38,969 nucleotides of DNA from an uncultured Prevotella sp. (GTDB lineage: Bacteria > Bacteroidota > Bacteroidia > Bacteroidales > Bacteroidaceae): assembly GCA_934230115.1 (NCBI GenBank), contig CAKQEI010000013.1, forward strand, positions 1 to 38,969. The letters are read 5' to 3'. Numbering within the stretch: the first letter of the stretch is position 1; each line of letters opens with the position of its first letter. A model generated the notes under the pieces. It was not told where the DNA came from. It saw only the letters and a list, made by a program, of their open reading frames with translations, and searched no databases. Positions 8,330 through 16,803 of this stretch are shown here, in pieces. Made by a program: the position numbers and the translations under genes.

Positions 8330-9622
8330 TTATTTACTACTCATCACATTATTAAGTCGCACAGTCATTGCATTCTTATGAGCGTCGAGTTGCTCGTTCT
8401 CAGCCATCACCTCCACAGCACGTCCTATGCTGCGGATGCCTTCTGCCGTGAGATGCTGGAAGGTAACCTTGCGCAGGAAACTGTCGAGATTAACTCCATT
8501 ATACGCCGTGGCGTAACCGTGGGTGGGCAGAGTGTGATTGGTGCCGCTGGCATAATCGCCGGCACTCTCGCATGCATACTCGCCAAGAAACACGCTGCCT
8601 GCATTCACAACCTTGTCGGCAAGACTCTCGTAGTCGGCAGTAGCTATTATCAGGTGCTCAGGAGCATAAGCGTTGCTCAAGCGCATAGCCTCATCGGTAT
8701 CTTTCACAAGAACAAGCTTACTGTTCTCAAGTGTCTTGGCGGCAATCTCGCGACGCGGCAAACGGGCAAGCTGAGCCGCTATCTGCTCCTTCACCTCGCC
8801 GAGCTTGCTCTCTGAAGTACAGATGAGCAACACTTGCGAATCGACTCCATGTTCTGCCTGCGACAGAAGGTCGGCTGCCACATATTCAGCATTGCTCGTG
8901 GCATCGGCTATGACGCACACCTCAGACGGTCCGGCAGGCATGTCGATTGCCGCGTCGTGGAGCGAAACCTGCTGTTTGGCAGCCATAACATACTGATTGC
9001 CTGGGCCAAATATCTTGTAGACTTTTGGTACAGACTCCGTACCATAGGCCATTGCTCCAATAGCTTGAACACCACCTATCTTAAAAATCTTATCGACTCC
9101 AGCCACATGGGCGGCGGCAAGAATGGCGGGATTGATGTGACCCTCGCGGTCGGGAGGAGTGCAGAGCACTATCTCGCCGCAACCTGCAATTCTGGCAGGA
9201 GTGGCAAGCATAAGCACCGTGGAGAAGAGCGGAGCCGTGCCACCGGGGATATATAATCCCACCTTTTCTATAGCAACGCACTTCTGCCAACACTCAACAC
9301 CTGGAGCCGTAGTCACCCTCTTAGGAGAAATATGCTGCGAGGAATGAAACTTATGGATGTTGGCATGTGCAAGCTTCAGCGCGTCGAGAAGTTCAGAATC
9401 AACACTTGCCACAGCAGCGTCAATCTCCTCCTTTGTCACCTGAAGACTGTCGAGGACCACATGGTCGAACATCTGCTCGTATTTTCTCACAGCCGCGTCC
9501 CCTTCATGTCTAATTTCGGAGAGTACACCAGCCACAGTCTCATTCAGCTTTGATGTGTCGAGGTGAGGGCGGATAATTATCTCGCCCCACTCTTGTTCAG
9601 TAGGATATTTATATTCCTTCAT
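8330..9622 (-). CDS. hisD: Histidinol dehydrogenase
   Basis: The protein has 430 aa, the family's standard length. Recognised blocks are the GGTAPLFSTVLM nucleotide-binding region, FGPGNQYVMAAK, DMPAGPSEV, the SQAEHG zinc/catalytic motif and the SGTNHTLPTHG motif near the C-terminus. The enzyme performs the last two steps of histidine synthesis, oxidising L-histidinol to histidine with two NAD+ and a Zn2+ ion. It lies 50 bp after hisG and 18 bp before hisC, consistent with one transcript. Confidence 0.96.
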   Translation of the reverse strand: MKEYKYPTEQEWGEIIIRPHLDTSKLNETVAGVLSEIRHEGDAAVRKYEQMFDHVVLDSLQVTKEEIDAAVASVDSELLDALKLAHANIHKFHSSQHISPKRVTTAPGVECWQKCVAIEKVGLYIPGGTAPLFSTVLMLATPARIAGCGEIVLCTPPDREGHINPAILAAAHVAGVDKIFKIGGVQAIGAMAYGTESVPKVYKIFGPGNQYVMAAKQQVSLHDAAIDMPAGPSEVCVIADATSNAEYVAADLLSQAEHGVDSQVLLICTSESKLGEVKEQIAAQLARLPRREIAAKTLENSKLVLVKDTDEAMRLSNAYAPEHLIIATADYESLADKVVNAGSVFLGEYACESAGDYASGTNHTLPTHGYATAYNGVNLDSFLRKVTFQHLTAEGIRSIGRAVEVMAENEQLDAHKNAMTVRLNNVMSSK

Positions 9623-9672
9623 ATTTCACCTATTATAATATGTCTACAAAAATATAATGTTTTAATGACAGC

Positions 9673-10524
9673 TTACAGTATCATTTTCTCAATCGGAGTG
9701 ACAAGTATGCCTTGCGCTCCAAGCTCCTTCAACTTACCGATAATTTCCCAAAAACGCTTCTCGTCGAGCACAGTATGGATAGAACACCACTCATCGTCGG
9801 CAAGAGGAATAATTGTAGGACTCTTCATGCCTGGCAACACGTCGATAATTTCCTTCAGACGATTCTTTGGGGCATTCATCATCACATACTTCTTGCCGTC
9901 GGCAGAGCGAACAGCCTCGAAGCGGAAAAGCATCTCGTTGAGTATGTTGTGTTTCTCGTCGTCAAGGTTCCAGTTGCCAACAAGCAGAGCCTCGCTCTTG
10001 GTCACAATCTCCACCTCGCGTAGGTTGTTGCTAACAAGAGTGCTACCCGAACTTACAATGTCGAAGATGCCGTCGGCAAGACCTATGCCCGGACTAATCT
10101 CCACGCTGCCTGTGATTTCATGGATGTCGGCGTTGATGTTGTTTGCCTTCAGAAACTTTCTCAGAATGTTTGGATAGGAAGTGGCAATGCGCTTGCCGTT
10201 GAACCACTGTAGACCTGTGTAATTAATCTCTTTGGGAATAGCGAGCGAAAGGCGACACTTACTGAATCCAAGACGGGCAAGTATCTGAACGTTCTCGCCG
10301 CGCTCCAAATACTCATTCTCGCCTACCACACCAATATCGGCAACGCCCGAAGCCACGCTTTGTGGAATATCGTCGTCACGCAAATAAAGCACTTCCAAGG
10401 GGAAACTTGATGACTGCACAAGTAGTGTGCGCTTACTTGAACTAACCTTAATGTCGGCCTCTGAAAGCAAATTCATTGTGTCTTCGAACAGACGACCTTT
10501 TGACTGTACTGCTATTCTTAACAT
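9673..10524 (-). CDS. hisG: ATP phosphoribosyltransferase, long form
   Basis: The protein has 283 aa, the HisG-long type: two type-II periplasmic-binding-like catalytic lobes plus a C-terminal ACT/PII-like regulatory domain (about 208-283, ending in the typical QGILVTPIEKMI). Key blocks are RIAVQSKGRL at the N-terminus, GVADIGVVGENEY, and the PRPP loop seen as ISSGSTLVSNNL-type residues. The enzyme condenses ATP with PRPP and commits the pathway. The long form is feedback-inhibited by histidine through its C-terminal domain, so no HisZ partner is needed. It is the first gene of the operon, with a promoter directly upstream. Confidence 0.95.
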   Translation of the reverse strand: MLRIAVQSKGRLFEDTMNLLSEADIKVSSSKRTLLVQSSSFPLEVLYLRDDDIPQSVASGVADIGVVGENEYLERGENVQILARLGFSKCRLSLAIPKEINYTGLQWFNGKRIATSYPNILRKFLKANNINADIHEITGSVEISPGIGLADGIFDIVSSGSTLVSNNLREVEIVTKSEALLVGNWNLDDEKHNILNEMLFRFEAVRSADGKKYVMMNAPKNRLKEIIDVLPGMKSPTIIPLADDEWCSIHTVLDEKRFWEIIGKLKELGAQGILVTPIEKMIL

Positions 10525-10558
10525 AATATTAAATTATAAAACTGATTAAAACTTGATG

Positions 10559-10590
10559 CAAAAGTAACTTTTTTTTAGGTCTTATGCAAG
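10559..10590 (-). promoter_or_regulatory. Promoter of the hisGDC operon
   Basis: On the minus strand CTTG (10587-10590), then 20 nt, then TACTTTTG (10559-10566), one mismatch from the -33 consensus. The predicted start is near 10556, giving a leader of about 32 nt, too short for a peptide attenuator. Confidence 0.6.
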
Positions 10591-10606
10591 ATTTGTTGTA
10601 ATTTTG
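10575..10606 (+). promoter_or_regulatory. Promoter of the MltF-like gene
   Basis: TTAG (10575-10578), then 20 nt, then TAATTTTG (10599-10606, a perfect -7). The predicted start is near 10609, a leader of about 20 nt. It is interleaved with the divergent hisG promoter, so the two polymerases cannot both occupy the site. Confidence 0.6.
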
Positions 10607-10628
10607 TAAATCATTGAACTAAGAATAT

Positions 10629-11825
10629 ATGCAAATACGATTTTTATTCGCTGTTTTTTGTGTCTTTCTTCTTGTCTCATGTGCCGAGAAAAAGGCACAG
10701 GAACTTACACCTTGGGGAGAACCTCTTGAAAAAGACTCTATAGAAACCAACGACAATTTCACTCTGAGCGACATTCAAGCGAGCGGCGAAATCATCATGC
10801 TCACAATGAGCGGACCAGACACCTACTTCGATTATCACGGACAGGGCATGGGCACACAGTTTCTCTTGTGTGAACGCTTTGCCCAATACATCGGCGTGTC
10901 GCTGCGCGTGGAGATGTGCAAGAGCCAGCAGGAGATGCTCAAGAAGCTGCGCAACGGCGACGCCGACATCATTGCCTGCCAAATGCCAAAGAACGAGAAG
11001 GGAGTGATTGCCTGTGGCTATGGCGTAGACTCGCTCAAAACCTCGTGGGTGGTGAACGCCAACTCGCGCCAACTTGCCGACTCTCTCAACAGTTGGTACA
11101 AACCGGCGCTTCTTGCAAGCATACGCCACGAGGAGCAGATGCGCTTCACTATGCAGAGCGTACACCGTCACACCTATGCCCCGATGCTTAACGCAAAGAC
11201 TGGAACAATATCAAAATACGACTACCTATTCATGCGCTATGCTCCCATGGCGCGCTGGGACTGGCGACTGCTTGCCGCACAATGCTACCAAGAGTCGTGC
11301 TTCGACCCAAAGGCCTACTCATGGGCAGGAGCGAGGGGACTGATGCAGATAATGCCAGCTACAGCAGCTCAATTAGGATTGCCTGAGGAGAAAATCTACG
11401 AGCCTGAGGAGAACATCTATGCGGCTGTGCGCTACATCATAAAGCTCAACACAAAATTCCAGGACGTTCGCGATCCACGCGAGCGGCAGCTCTTCGTGCT
11501 CGGCAGCTATAACGGCGGTTTCTTCCACATACGTGACGCTATGGCTCTTGCAAAGAAACACGGACGCAACCAGTATCGTTGGGACGATGTGGCTGAGTTT
11601 GTGCTGAAACTAAGCTCTCCACAATACTACAATGACCCTGTGGTGAAATATGGCTACATGCGAGGCAGCGAGACTGCGGGCTACGTGAGCCGAATACGCG
11701 ACAGATGGGCACAATACCGTGGAGTGGCGAGAGGAAGCAAGACACCGATGGACTTCATGCCGGGCGTCACGCCAGGAGGGGATATTCCTCATGCGGCCAA
11801 ACGGAAACACAGATTCAAGCTGTAG
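10629..11825 (+). CDS. MltF-like membrane-bound lytic murein transglycosylase (lipoprotein)
   Basis: The protein has 398 aa. A lipoprotein signal ends in LLVSC with Cys18 as the lipidation site. A periplasmic-binding-like module with short strands follows (about 50-160; TQFLLCERFAQYIGVSLRVE, DADIIACQMP). The C-terminal half is a family-1 SLT domain: QESCFDP with catalytic Glu222, then ARGLMQIMPATA, and NIYAAVRYI with YNGG. This order matches MltF, which cleaves peptidoglycan to 1,6-anhydromuramyl products. Compared with E. coli MltF the binding-protein part is shortened. It is divergent from the his operon and otherwise stands alone. Confidence 0.88.
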   Translation: MQIRFLFAVFCVFLLVSCAEKKAQELTPWGEPLEKDSIETNDNFTLSDIQASGEIIMLTMSGPDTYFDYHGQGMGTQFLLCERFAQYIGVSLRVEMCKSQQEMLKKLRNGDADIIACQMPKNEKGVIACGYGVDSLKTSWVVNANSRQLADSLNSWYKPALLASIRHEEQMRFTMQSVHRHTYAPMLNAKTGTISKYDYLFMRYAPMARWDWRLLAAQCYQESCFDPKAYSWAGARGLMQIMPATAAQLGLPEEKIYEPEENIYAAVRYIIKLNTKFQDVRDPRERQLFVLGSYNGGFFHIRDAMALAKKHGRNQYRWDDVAEFVLKLSSPQYYNDPVVKYGYMRGSETAGYVSRIRDRWAQYRGVARGSKTPMDFMPGVTPGGDIPHAAKRKHRFKL

Positions 11826-11851
11826 GAATACAGTAGGTGTCGGATGAGTAT

Positions 11852-11886
11852 ATAAAACCTTGACTTTAAAAATCGTTTTGTCAAGG
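11852..11886 (-). terminator. Terminator overlapping the 3' end of the small lipoprotein gene
   Basis: A 7-bp stem (11858-11864 with 11880-11886) is followed on the minus strand by TTTTATA. The stem contains the gene's stop codon. It could also slow plus-strand transcripts arriving from the MltF gene. Confidence 0.5.
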
Positions 11887-12297
11887 CTCTACAACCTGTT
11901 CTACGGTACTAACAAGCGAGTCCTTGCCGTTAAGCAGATAAAACTTAACACGCACAACATTGTTGAAATCGGCACTTCCCTTCACCTTTATATGACGTGT
12001 CTTGCCATAAACAAACGTGTCGCGCTTTGATGGATAGGACACAAGCTGAAGGAAATGTTTTGTGGAGCCGGAACCTACATAGTACATCCCTACGCTGTCT
12101 ACCACATGGTCTGTTACAGCAACTTGTGTGGAGTCGGCTAACTTCTTCTTTGCCAACAATGAGGTATCGGCAGGCTCAAACTCCGACGCTGCCACTGTGT
12201 CACCGTCCTTATACGACGGAGCAAAACAACTCACAGTGGTCATACCTATCATTGCCGCCAGCAACAGAGCTGGCAATACAAACAATATCTTTTTCAT
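11881..12297 (-). CDS. Small putative lipoprotein of unknown function
   Basis: The protein has 138 aa. The signal sequence (MKKILFVLPALLLAAMIG) ends with a lipobox-like TTVSC at Cys24. A short acidic/Ser linker follows, then a compact beta-rich domain with alternating hydrophobic residues, including TRHIKVKGSADFNNVVRVKFYL. The family is not recognised. The +2 to +4 residues after Cys24 (FAP) lack an Asp retention signal. It is flanked by its own promoter and terminator, so it is probably monocistronic. Confidence 0.7.
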   Translation of the reverse strand: MKKILFVLPALLLAAMIGMTTVSCFAPSYKDGDTVAASEFEPADTSLLAKKKLADSTQVAVTDHVVDSVGMYYVGSGSTKHFLQLVSYPSKRDTFVYGKTRHIKVKGSADFNNVVRVKFYLLNGKDSLVSTVEQVVEP

Positions 12298-12352
12298 TAT
12301 TCTTAAAATTTTTTAGCTGATTGTTTTCCTATTTTTTATTTGAATTTCAATG

Positions 12353-12383
12353 CAAAGGTAGTCTGCTTTTCATTATTTTCAAA
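12353..12383 (-). promoter_or_regulatory. Promoter of the small lipoprotein gene
   Basis: On the minus strand TTTG (12380-12383), exactly 19 nt, then TACCTTTG (12353-12360): a perfect match to the Bacteroidetes consensus. The predicted leader is about 53 nt. Confidence 0.75.
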
Positions 12384-12439
12384 AAAAAGATGACTAAAAG
12401 TTATAAAAGTCGTGTTTTATTTGTACCTTCGCTTTGAAA

Positions 12440-12521
12440 AACCAAACAAAGCTACATCTGCAAGCAGGTGTTCTAATATATATTCATAATTTAATATGTA
12501 ACAGGAGCTGTCTGTTTGGTT
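12440..12521 (+). promoter_or_regulatory. Structured 5' leader of the sulfhydrylase gene (three-way-junction candidate)
   Basis: The leader can close with a 9-bp helix (12440-12448 with 12513-12521) and continue with a 4-bp AGCT/AGCT helix (12450-12453 with 12506-12509). It then branches into two hairpins: P2 (12454-12460 with 12465-12471, one GU pair, CAAG loop) and P3 (12478-12484 with 12493-12499, one GU pair). It ends 59 bp before the start codon. A sulfur-amino-acid gene behind a junction-type fold suggests a metabolite sensor. It does not match the SAM-I or SAM-II consensus as I know them, so no family is assigned. Confidence 0.45.
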
Positions 12522-12580
12522 CCGTAAACATCAACCAATTGAAATAAATATAAACATAAAGACAATAATAAAAGTAATCA

Positions 12581-13864
12581 ATGAAGAAAAATCTTAGAAC
12601 AGCCTCTATATGCGTACAGGGAGGCTACGAGGCAAAGAACGGAGAGCCTATCGAAGTGCCTATCATCCAAAGCACCACTTTCAAGTATGACAACTCTGAG
12701 GAGATGGCTATGCTCTTCGACCTCAAGAAGGAGGGATATTTCTACACCCGACTCCAAAACCCCACCAACGATGCAGTAGCACAGAAGATAGCACAGCTTG
12801 AAGGCGGTGTGGGTGCCGTACTGACAAGCAGCGGACAGGCTGCCAATTTCTACGCCGTGTTCAACATCTGCGAAGCTGGCGACCATATCGTGACAAGCAA
12901 CGAGATTTACGGTGGAACATTCAACCTCTTTGGAGTGACCTTGAAGAAACTCGGCATCGAGTGCACATTTGTCAACCCCAACGACTCGGAAGAGGATATT
13001 CAGAAAGCTTTCCGCCCCAACACCAAGGTTGTGTTCGGCGAGACTATAAGCAATCCTGGATGCGCCGTGCTCGACATTGAGAAGTTCGCACGCATAGCAC
13101 ATAAGAACGGAGTGCCACTCATAGTGGACAACACTTTCGCAACGCCTATCAACTGTCGCCCGTTTGAGTGGGGCGCCGATATCGTGACCCACAGCACAAC
13201 GAAATATATGGACGGCACAGCAAGCCAAGTTGGCGGATGCGTGGTTGACAGCGGCAACTTCGACTGGCTCGCCCACGCCGACAAGTTCCCTGGACTCTGT
13301 ACTCCCGATGAGAGCTACCACGGACTAACATACGCTGAGAAGTTCGGCAAGATGGGCTACACCACCAAGCTTGTGGCTCAGCTAATGCGCGACCTTGGAT
13401 CCATTCCGGCTCCAATGAATTCGTTCATCCTGAACCTCGGTCTGCAGTCGCTCCACTTGCGCATGAAGCAGCATTGTGCCAACGCTCAGCGTGTAGCTGA
13501 ATTTCTAAAGGCCGACGAGCGCGTAGCATGGGTTCACTACAGCGGTCTGCCAGGTGACGAGTATCATGCTCTTGCCGAGAAATATCTGCCCAATGGTTCA
13601 TGCGGCGTTATTGCCTTCGGACTGAAGGGCGACCGCGAGACAGCCATCCGATTCATGGACTCTCTCGACATGATAAATATTGTGACCCACGTGGCCGACG
13701 CACGCACATGTGTGCTCCATCCGGCAAGCCACACCCATCGCCAGATGTCGGATGAACAGTTGCGCGAGGCAGGAGTGGCTCCCGACCTTATACGCCTGTC
13801 GGTGGGCATTGAGGACGTGGAGGATATTCTTGACGATATCAAGCAGGCGTTAGAGAAAATCTAA
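12581..13864 (+). CDS. metY: O-acetylhomoserine aminocarboxypropyltransferase (sulfhydrylase), Cys/Met-metabolism PLP enzyme
   Basis: The protein has 427 aa, the length typical of O-acetylhomoserine sulfhydrylase; cystathionine gamma-synthase and methionine gamma-lyase are nearer 390-400. Conserved elements are PIIQSTTFKY, FYTRLQNPTND, the PLP phosphate-binding SSGQAA, DNTFATP with the ring Asp, and the Schiff-base lysine K208 in THSTTKYMDG. RLSVGIEDVEDI at the C-terminus holds the carboxylate-binding Arg. It makes homocysteine from O-acetylhomoserine and sulfide, feeding methionine synthesis. Methionine gamma-lyase is the main alternative. The long structured leader upstream suggests regulation at RNA level. 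Confidence 0.87.
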   Translation: MKKNLRTASICVQGGYEAKNGEPIEVPIIQSTTFKYDNSEEMAMLFDLKKEGYFYTRLQNPTNDAVAQKIAQLEGGVGAVLTSSGQAANFYAVFNICEAGDHIVTSNEIYGGTFNLFGVTLKKLGIECTFVNPNDSEEDIQKAFRPNTKVVFGETISNPGCAVLDIEKFARIAHKNGVPLIVDNTFATPINCRPFEWGADIVTHSTTKYMDGTASQVGGCVVDSGNFDWLAHADKFPGLCTPDESYHGLTYAEKFGKMGYTTKLVAQLMRDLGSIPAPMNSFILNLGLQSLHLRMKQHCANAQRVAEFLKADERVAWVHYSGLPGDEYHALAEKYLPNGSCGVIAFGLKGDRETAIRFMDSLDMINIVTHVADARTCVLHPASHTHRQMSDEQLREAGVAPDLIRLSVGIEDVEDILDDIKQALEKI

Positions 13865-13883
13865 TTTATAATAAAAGAATAAA

Positions 13884-13921
13884 AATAGGAGGTTGAACGA
13901 GATACCTTTCAACCTCCTATT
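13884..13921. terminator. Bidirectional terminator between metY and tex
   Basis: A perfect 14-bp stem (13884-13897 with 13908-13921) has a 10-nt loop. It is flanked by an A run on the left and a T-rich tract on the right, and lies between convergent genes. Confidence 0.85.
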
Positions 13922-13924
13922 ATA

Positions 13925-13988
13925 TTTATTCCTTTTGTTTTTATTCCTTCAATCTATTGTTTTATTCCTTCTTTTATATTTATTCCTT
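13925..13988 (-). repeat. Four in-phase copies of AAGGAATAAA at and after the tex stop
   Basis: On the plus strand TTTATTCCTT occurs at 13925, 13940, 13961 and 13979. The spacings are 15, 21 and 18 bp, all multiples of three. On the minus strand each copy reads Lys-Glu-stop in the tex frame. The copy at 13979 is the real tex end. Confidence 0.75.
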
Positions 13989-16106
13989 CATCGACAGCGA
14001 AATTCTTTGTCGCTTCTTATCCACCTCAGTCACTCTCACTACCACATGCTGATGGAGTTTTACCACTTCATTAGGGTCCTTTACGTAGCGGTCGGACAAC
14101 TGTGAGATATGCACTAATCCATCGTGATGGACACCCACATCCACAAAGGCACCAAAGTTGGTGATATTGGTGACAATACCAGGAAGGAGCATTCCCACCT
14201 GAAGATCGTCAATCTCGTGGACTCGCGAGTCGAACTCAAAAGCCTCAACAGCGGCGCGAGGGTCGCGGCCTGGACGCTGAAGCTCAGCCATTATGTCGGT
14301 GAGCGTGGGCATTCCCACAGTTTCTGTCACATAATCCTTCAGACGAATTGTTTTCTGAAGTTCCTTGTTGTCGATAAGCTCAGCTACTGTGCAACCCTTG
14401 TCTTTGGCCATTGCTTTCACAATATCATAGCTCTCCGGGTGAACAGCACTATTGTCAAGAGGATTCTTTGATCCCGGAATACGTAGGAAGCCTGCACATT
14501 GCACAAAAGCTACAGGTCCGAGGCGCGGCACTTTCTTCAATTCGGCTCGCGACTTGAAGGCTCCGTTCTTCTCCCTGTACTCTACTATATTCTTAGCAGT
14601 AGTGGCGTTGAGACCGCTGACATACATCAGCAGGTGGCGGCTCGCCGTATTGAGATTCACACCCACGGTGTTGACACACGACTCCACAACCATGTCCAAA
14701 CTCTTCTTCAACTCGCTCTGGTCGACATCATGCTGATACTGTCCAACGCCGATGCTCTTGGGGTCAATTTTCACAAGCTCGGCAAGAGGGTCCATAAGTC
14801 GGCGACCGATTGACACGGCTCCACGCACAGTAACGTCCTCATCGGGAAATTCCTCGCGTGCTGCCTCCGAAGCAGAATAAACCGACGCTCCGTCCTCGCT
14901 CACCACAAACACATTGATATCTGGCGAGAGACCTATCTCCTTTAGGAAAGCTGAAGTCTCGCGACTCGCCGTGCCATTGCCCACTGCCACAGCCTCAACC
15001 TCGTACTTCTTTGCCATGGCAAGCACTTGTCGGGCAGCTCCCGTGCGGTCGTCCTTCGGAGCATGCGGATAGATTGCCTCAAAGTGGAGCAATGTGCCCT
15101 GTGCGTCGAGACACACCACCTTGCAACCTGTGCGGAATCCAGGGTCGACACCCATAACTCGCTTCTGACCCAATGGAGCAGCCAAGAGCAACTGGCGCAG
15201 ATTCTCGGCAAACACATCAATAGCCTCCTTATCGGCTCCCTGCTTGCTCGAAAGGGCAAACTCTGTCTCGATAGAGGGTTTCAACAGACGCTTGAAAGCA
15301 TCGTCGGCAGCTTCGCCCACGAGCTTGCTACACTCGCCACGTCCTACGACATACTGGCGGCGAATCTTCTCGCGGCACACATCCTCATCGGCAGAGATAC
15401 TGATGCGAAGAAAACCCTCCTTCTCGCCACGGCGCATGGCAAGCAGACGGTGGGAAGAACAACGGCGTAGAGGTTCGGAGAAATCAAAATAATCGCTGTA
15501 TTTCTGGGCTTCGTCTTCCTCTGCCTTAGCTTTCACTACTTTCGAGGAGATCACAGCCTCACGCTTAAACACGCCTCTTATAGCCTTGCGCACATCCTCA
15601 TTCTCATTTACAGCCTCCGCAATAATGAACTTTGCGCCCTGCACAGCATCCTCAACCGACTTAACATCGCCTTTAACGTACTTTTCAGCAGTTCTGAGTG
15701 GATTTTGATCACGCTGCAGCAGAATTGTCTGCGCCAATGGTTCCAAGCCTTGCTGACGGGCTATATCAGCCTTTGTGCGACGCTTTGGTTTGAAGGGCAG
15801 ATAAATATCCTCAAGCTCCGACATGTTCCAACATTGCTCTATGCGCTGGCGCAGCTGGTCGGTGAGCTTGCCTTGGTCCTCAATGGTTGAGAGAATTGTC
15901 TCCTTGCGCTTGGCCACATCTTGCAGTTTTTCACGCATGAGAGCTATGTCTGCCACTTGCACCTCGTCGAGGTTACCAGTGCGCTCCTTGCGGTAGCGAC
16001 TGATGAATGGCACGGTGCAATTCTCTTCAAGCAATTCAAGGGTGTTCTTAACGCCACGCTCGGGAAGCGAGAGGGCATCGGCAATAATTCTTGTAAATAC
16101 GTTCAT
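13980..16106 (-). CDS. tex: Tex-family RNA-binding transcription accessory protein
   Basis: The protein has 708 aa, slightly short for Tex (about 720-780). In order it has an N-terminal helical region with SRYRKERTGNLDE, an EDIYLPFKPKRRTKA stretch, and a YqgF/RNase H-like core (RVMGVDPGFRTGCK). A helix-hairpin-helix pair (LNTASRHLLMYVSGL, then KKVPRLGPVAFVQCAGFLRI) follows. The C-terminal S1 domain lies at about 632-708 (GIVTNITNFGAFVDVGVHHDGLVH). Tex proteins bind nucleic acid and affect transcription and stress tolerance. The gene follows the XRE gene by 63 bp on the same strand with no terminator between, so the two may be co-transcribed. Repeated Lys-Glu-stop copies follow its end. Confidence 0.94.
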   Translation of the reverse strand: MNVFTRIIADALSLPERGVKNTLELLEENCTVPFISRYRKERTGNLDEVQVADIALMREKLQDVAKRKETILSTIEDQGKLTDQLRQRIEQCWNMSELEDIYLPFKPKRRTKADIARQQGLEPLAQTILLQRDQNPLRTAEKYVKGDVKSVEDAVQGAKFIIAEAVNENEDVRKAIRGVFKREAVISSKVVKAKAEEDEAQKYSDYFDFSEPLRRCSSHRLLAMRRGEKEGFLRISISADEDVCREKIRRQYVVGRGECSKLVGEAADDAFKRLLKPSIETEFALSSKQGADKEAIDVFAENLRQLLLAAPLGQKRVMGVDPGFRTGCKVVCLDAQGTLLHFEAIYPHAPKDDRTGAARQVLAMAKKYEVEAVAVGNGTASRETSAFLKEIGLSPDINVFVVSEDGASVYSASEAAREEFPDEDVTVRGAVSIGRRLMDPLAELVKIDPKSIGVGQYQHDVDQSELKKSLDMVVESCVNTVGVNLNTASRHLLMYVSGLNATTAKNIVEYREKNGAFKSRAELKKVPRLGPVAFVQCAGFLRIPGSKNPLDNSAVHPESYDIVKAMAKDKGCTVAELIDNKELQKTIRLKDYVTETVGMPTLTDIMAELQRPGRDPRAAVEAFEFDSRVHEIDDLQVGMLLPGIVTNITNFGAFVDVGVHHDGLVHISQLSDRYVKDPNEVVKLHQHVVVRVTEVDKKRQRISLSMKE

Positions 16107-16169
16107 TGTATTAATTATTCATTTTTTTGTTCATTGATTAAGTAATATTATGACATTGGAAATTATACT

Positions 16170-16712
16170 CTATTTTTTAGGTACGAAAGTCTCCCACGTC
16201 TGGTCGTCATAGAAGATTCTTATCTCAACGATTTTTCTCTCCTTAGTGTCACAATTATTTACCATATGAAAACCGTTTATAGCAGGTCGATTATCAGCAT
16301 TCCTACGACCAGCCGAAATTCCTGACGCCTGCCTTCCTCCTGCGGACTGACCATCAGCCACGGAGCTGGCGACATTGGCTGGAATAGAGTCCGTAGCCAC
16401 ATCTTGAGATAAAGAAGCGGCATTGCCGACAGCAAAATCCACAGTCTCCTGCCCCGTGGGGGAGGGGTGGGCAGCCAACTGAGAACCAGACTCAGCATCC
16501 TTGTAATCGGTCATAGCCCCACGTCCGAACATGAGCCAGTCGGTGGAGATATCAGGAAACCTGCTCTTGATGGCTTCCACTATTTTTAGCGAGGGAGCCG
16601 TGCGTCCAGTGAAGATGCTGCTGAGTGTGGCTGGTGCCACTTTGATGGTCTCGGCAAACTCTTGCTGAGTCATGTGCTGCGACTCTATAATTTTCTTAAT
16701 TCTATCTTTCAT
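16170..16712 (-). CDS. XRE-type helix-turn-helix regulator
   Basis: The protein has 180 aa. Residues 1 to about 65 form a Cro/CI-type helix-turn-helix (MTQQEFAETIKVAPATLSSI, then PSLKIVEAIKSRFPDISTDWLMFGRG). The sequence after it (about 75-145) is low-complexity and Ala/Ser/Gly-rich with no visible fold. A short conserved-looking C-terminal segment is rich in aromatic and acidic residues (KIVEIRIFYDDQTWETFVPKK without its last residues) and could be a dimerisation or partner-binding strand. Its promoter is flanked by TTTACAAAA/TTTTGTAAA half-sites, which suggests autoregulation. A 0.78-kb AT-rich, gene-free stretch lies upstream. The target genes are unknown. Confidence 0.8.
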   Translation of the reverse strand: MKDRIKKIIESQHMTQQEFAETIKVAPATLSSIFTGRTAPSLKIVEAIKSRFPDISTDWLMFGRGAMTDYKDAESGSQLAAHPSPTGQETVDFAVGNAASLSQDVATDSIPANVASSVADGQSAGGRQASGISAGRRNADNRPAINGFHMVNNCDTKERKIVEIRIFYDDQTWETFVPKK

Positions 16713-16757
16713 AAGAGTGAAGGGTTGTTTTTGCGCTATTAGCGGCCATTTTTATCT

Positions 16758-16803
16758 GTTTACAAAATTAAACTAAATATTTCAGATGTGCAAGTTTTGT
16801 AAA
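16758..16803 (-). promoter_or_regulatory. Promoter of the XRE gene with flanking inverted half-sites
   Basis: On the minus strand CTTG (16791-16794), then 20 nt, then TAATTTTG (16763-16770). TTTACAAAA (16759-16767) overlaps the -7 box. Its exact inverse TTTTGTAAA (16795-16803) abuts the -33 box, an arrangement that fits an autoregulatory operator. Confidence 0.6.

Noticed and set aside
12440..12521. SAM-I or SAM-II riboswitch
   Set aside because: The conserved SAM-I core and the SAM-II pseudoknot pattern are not visible, so no family name was given.
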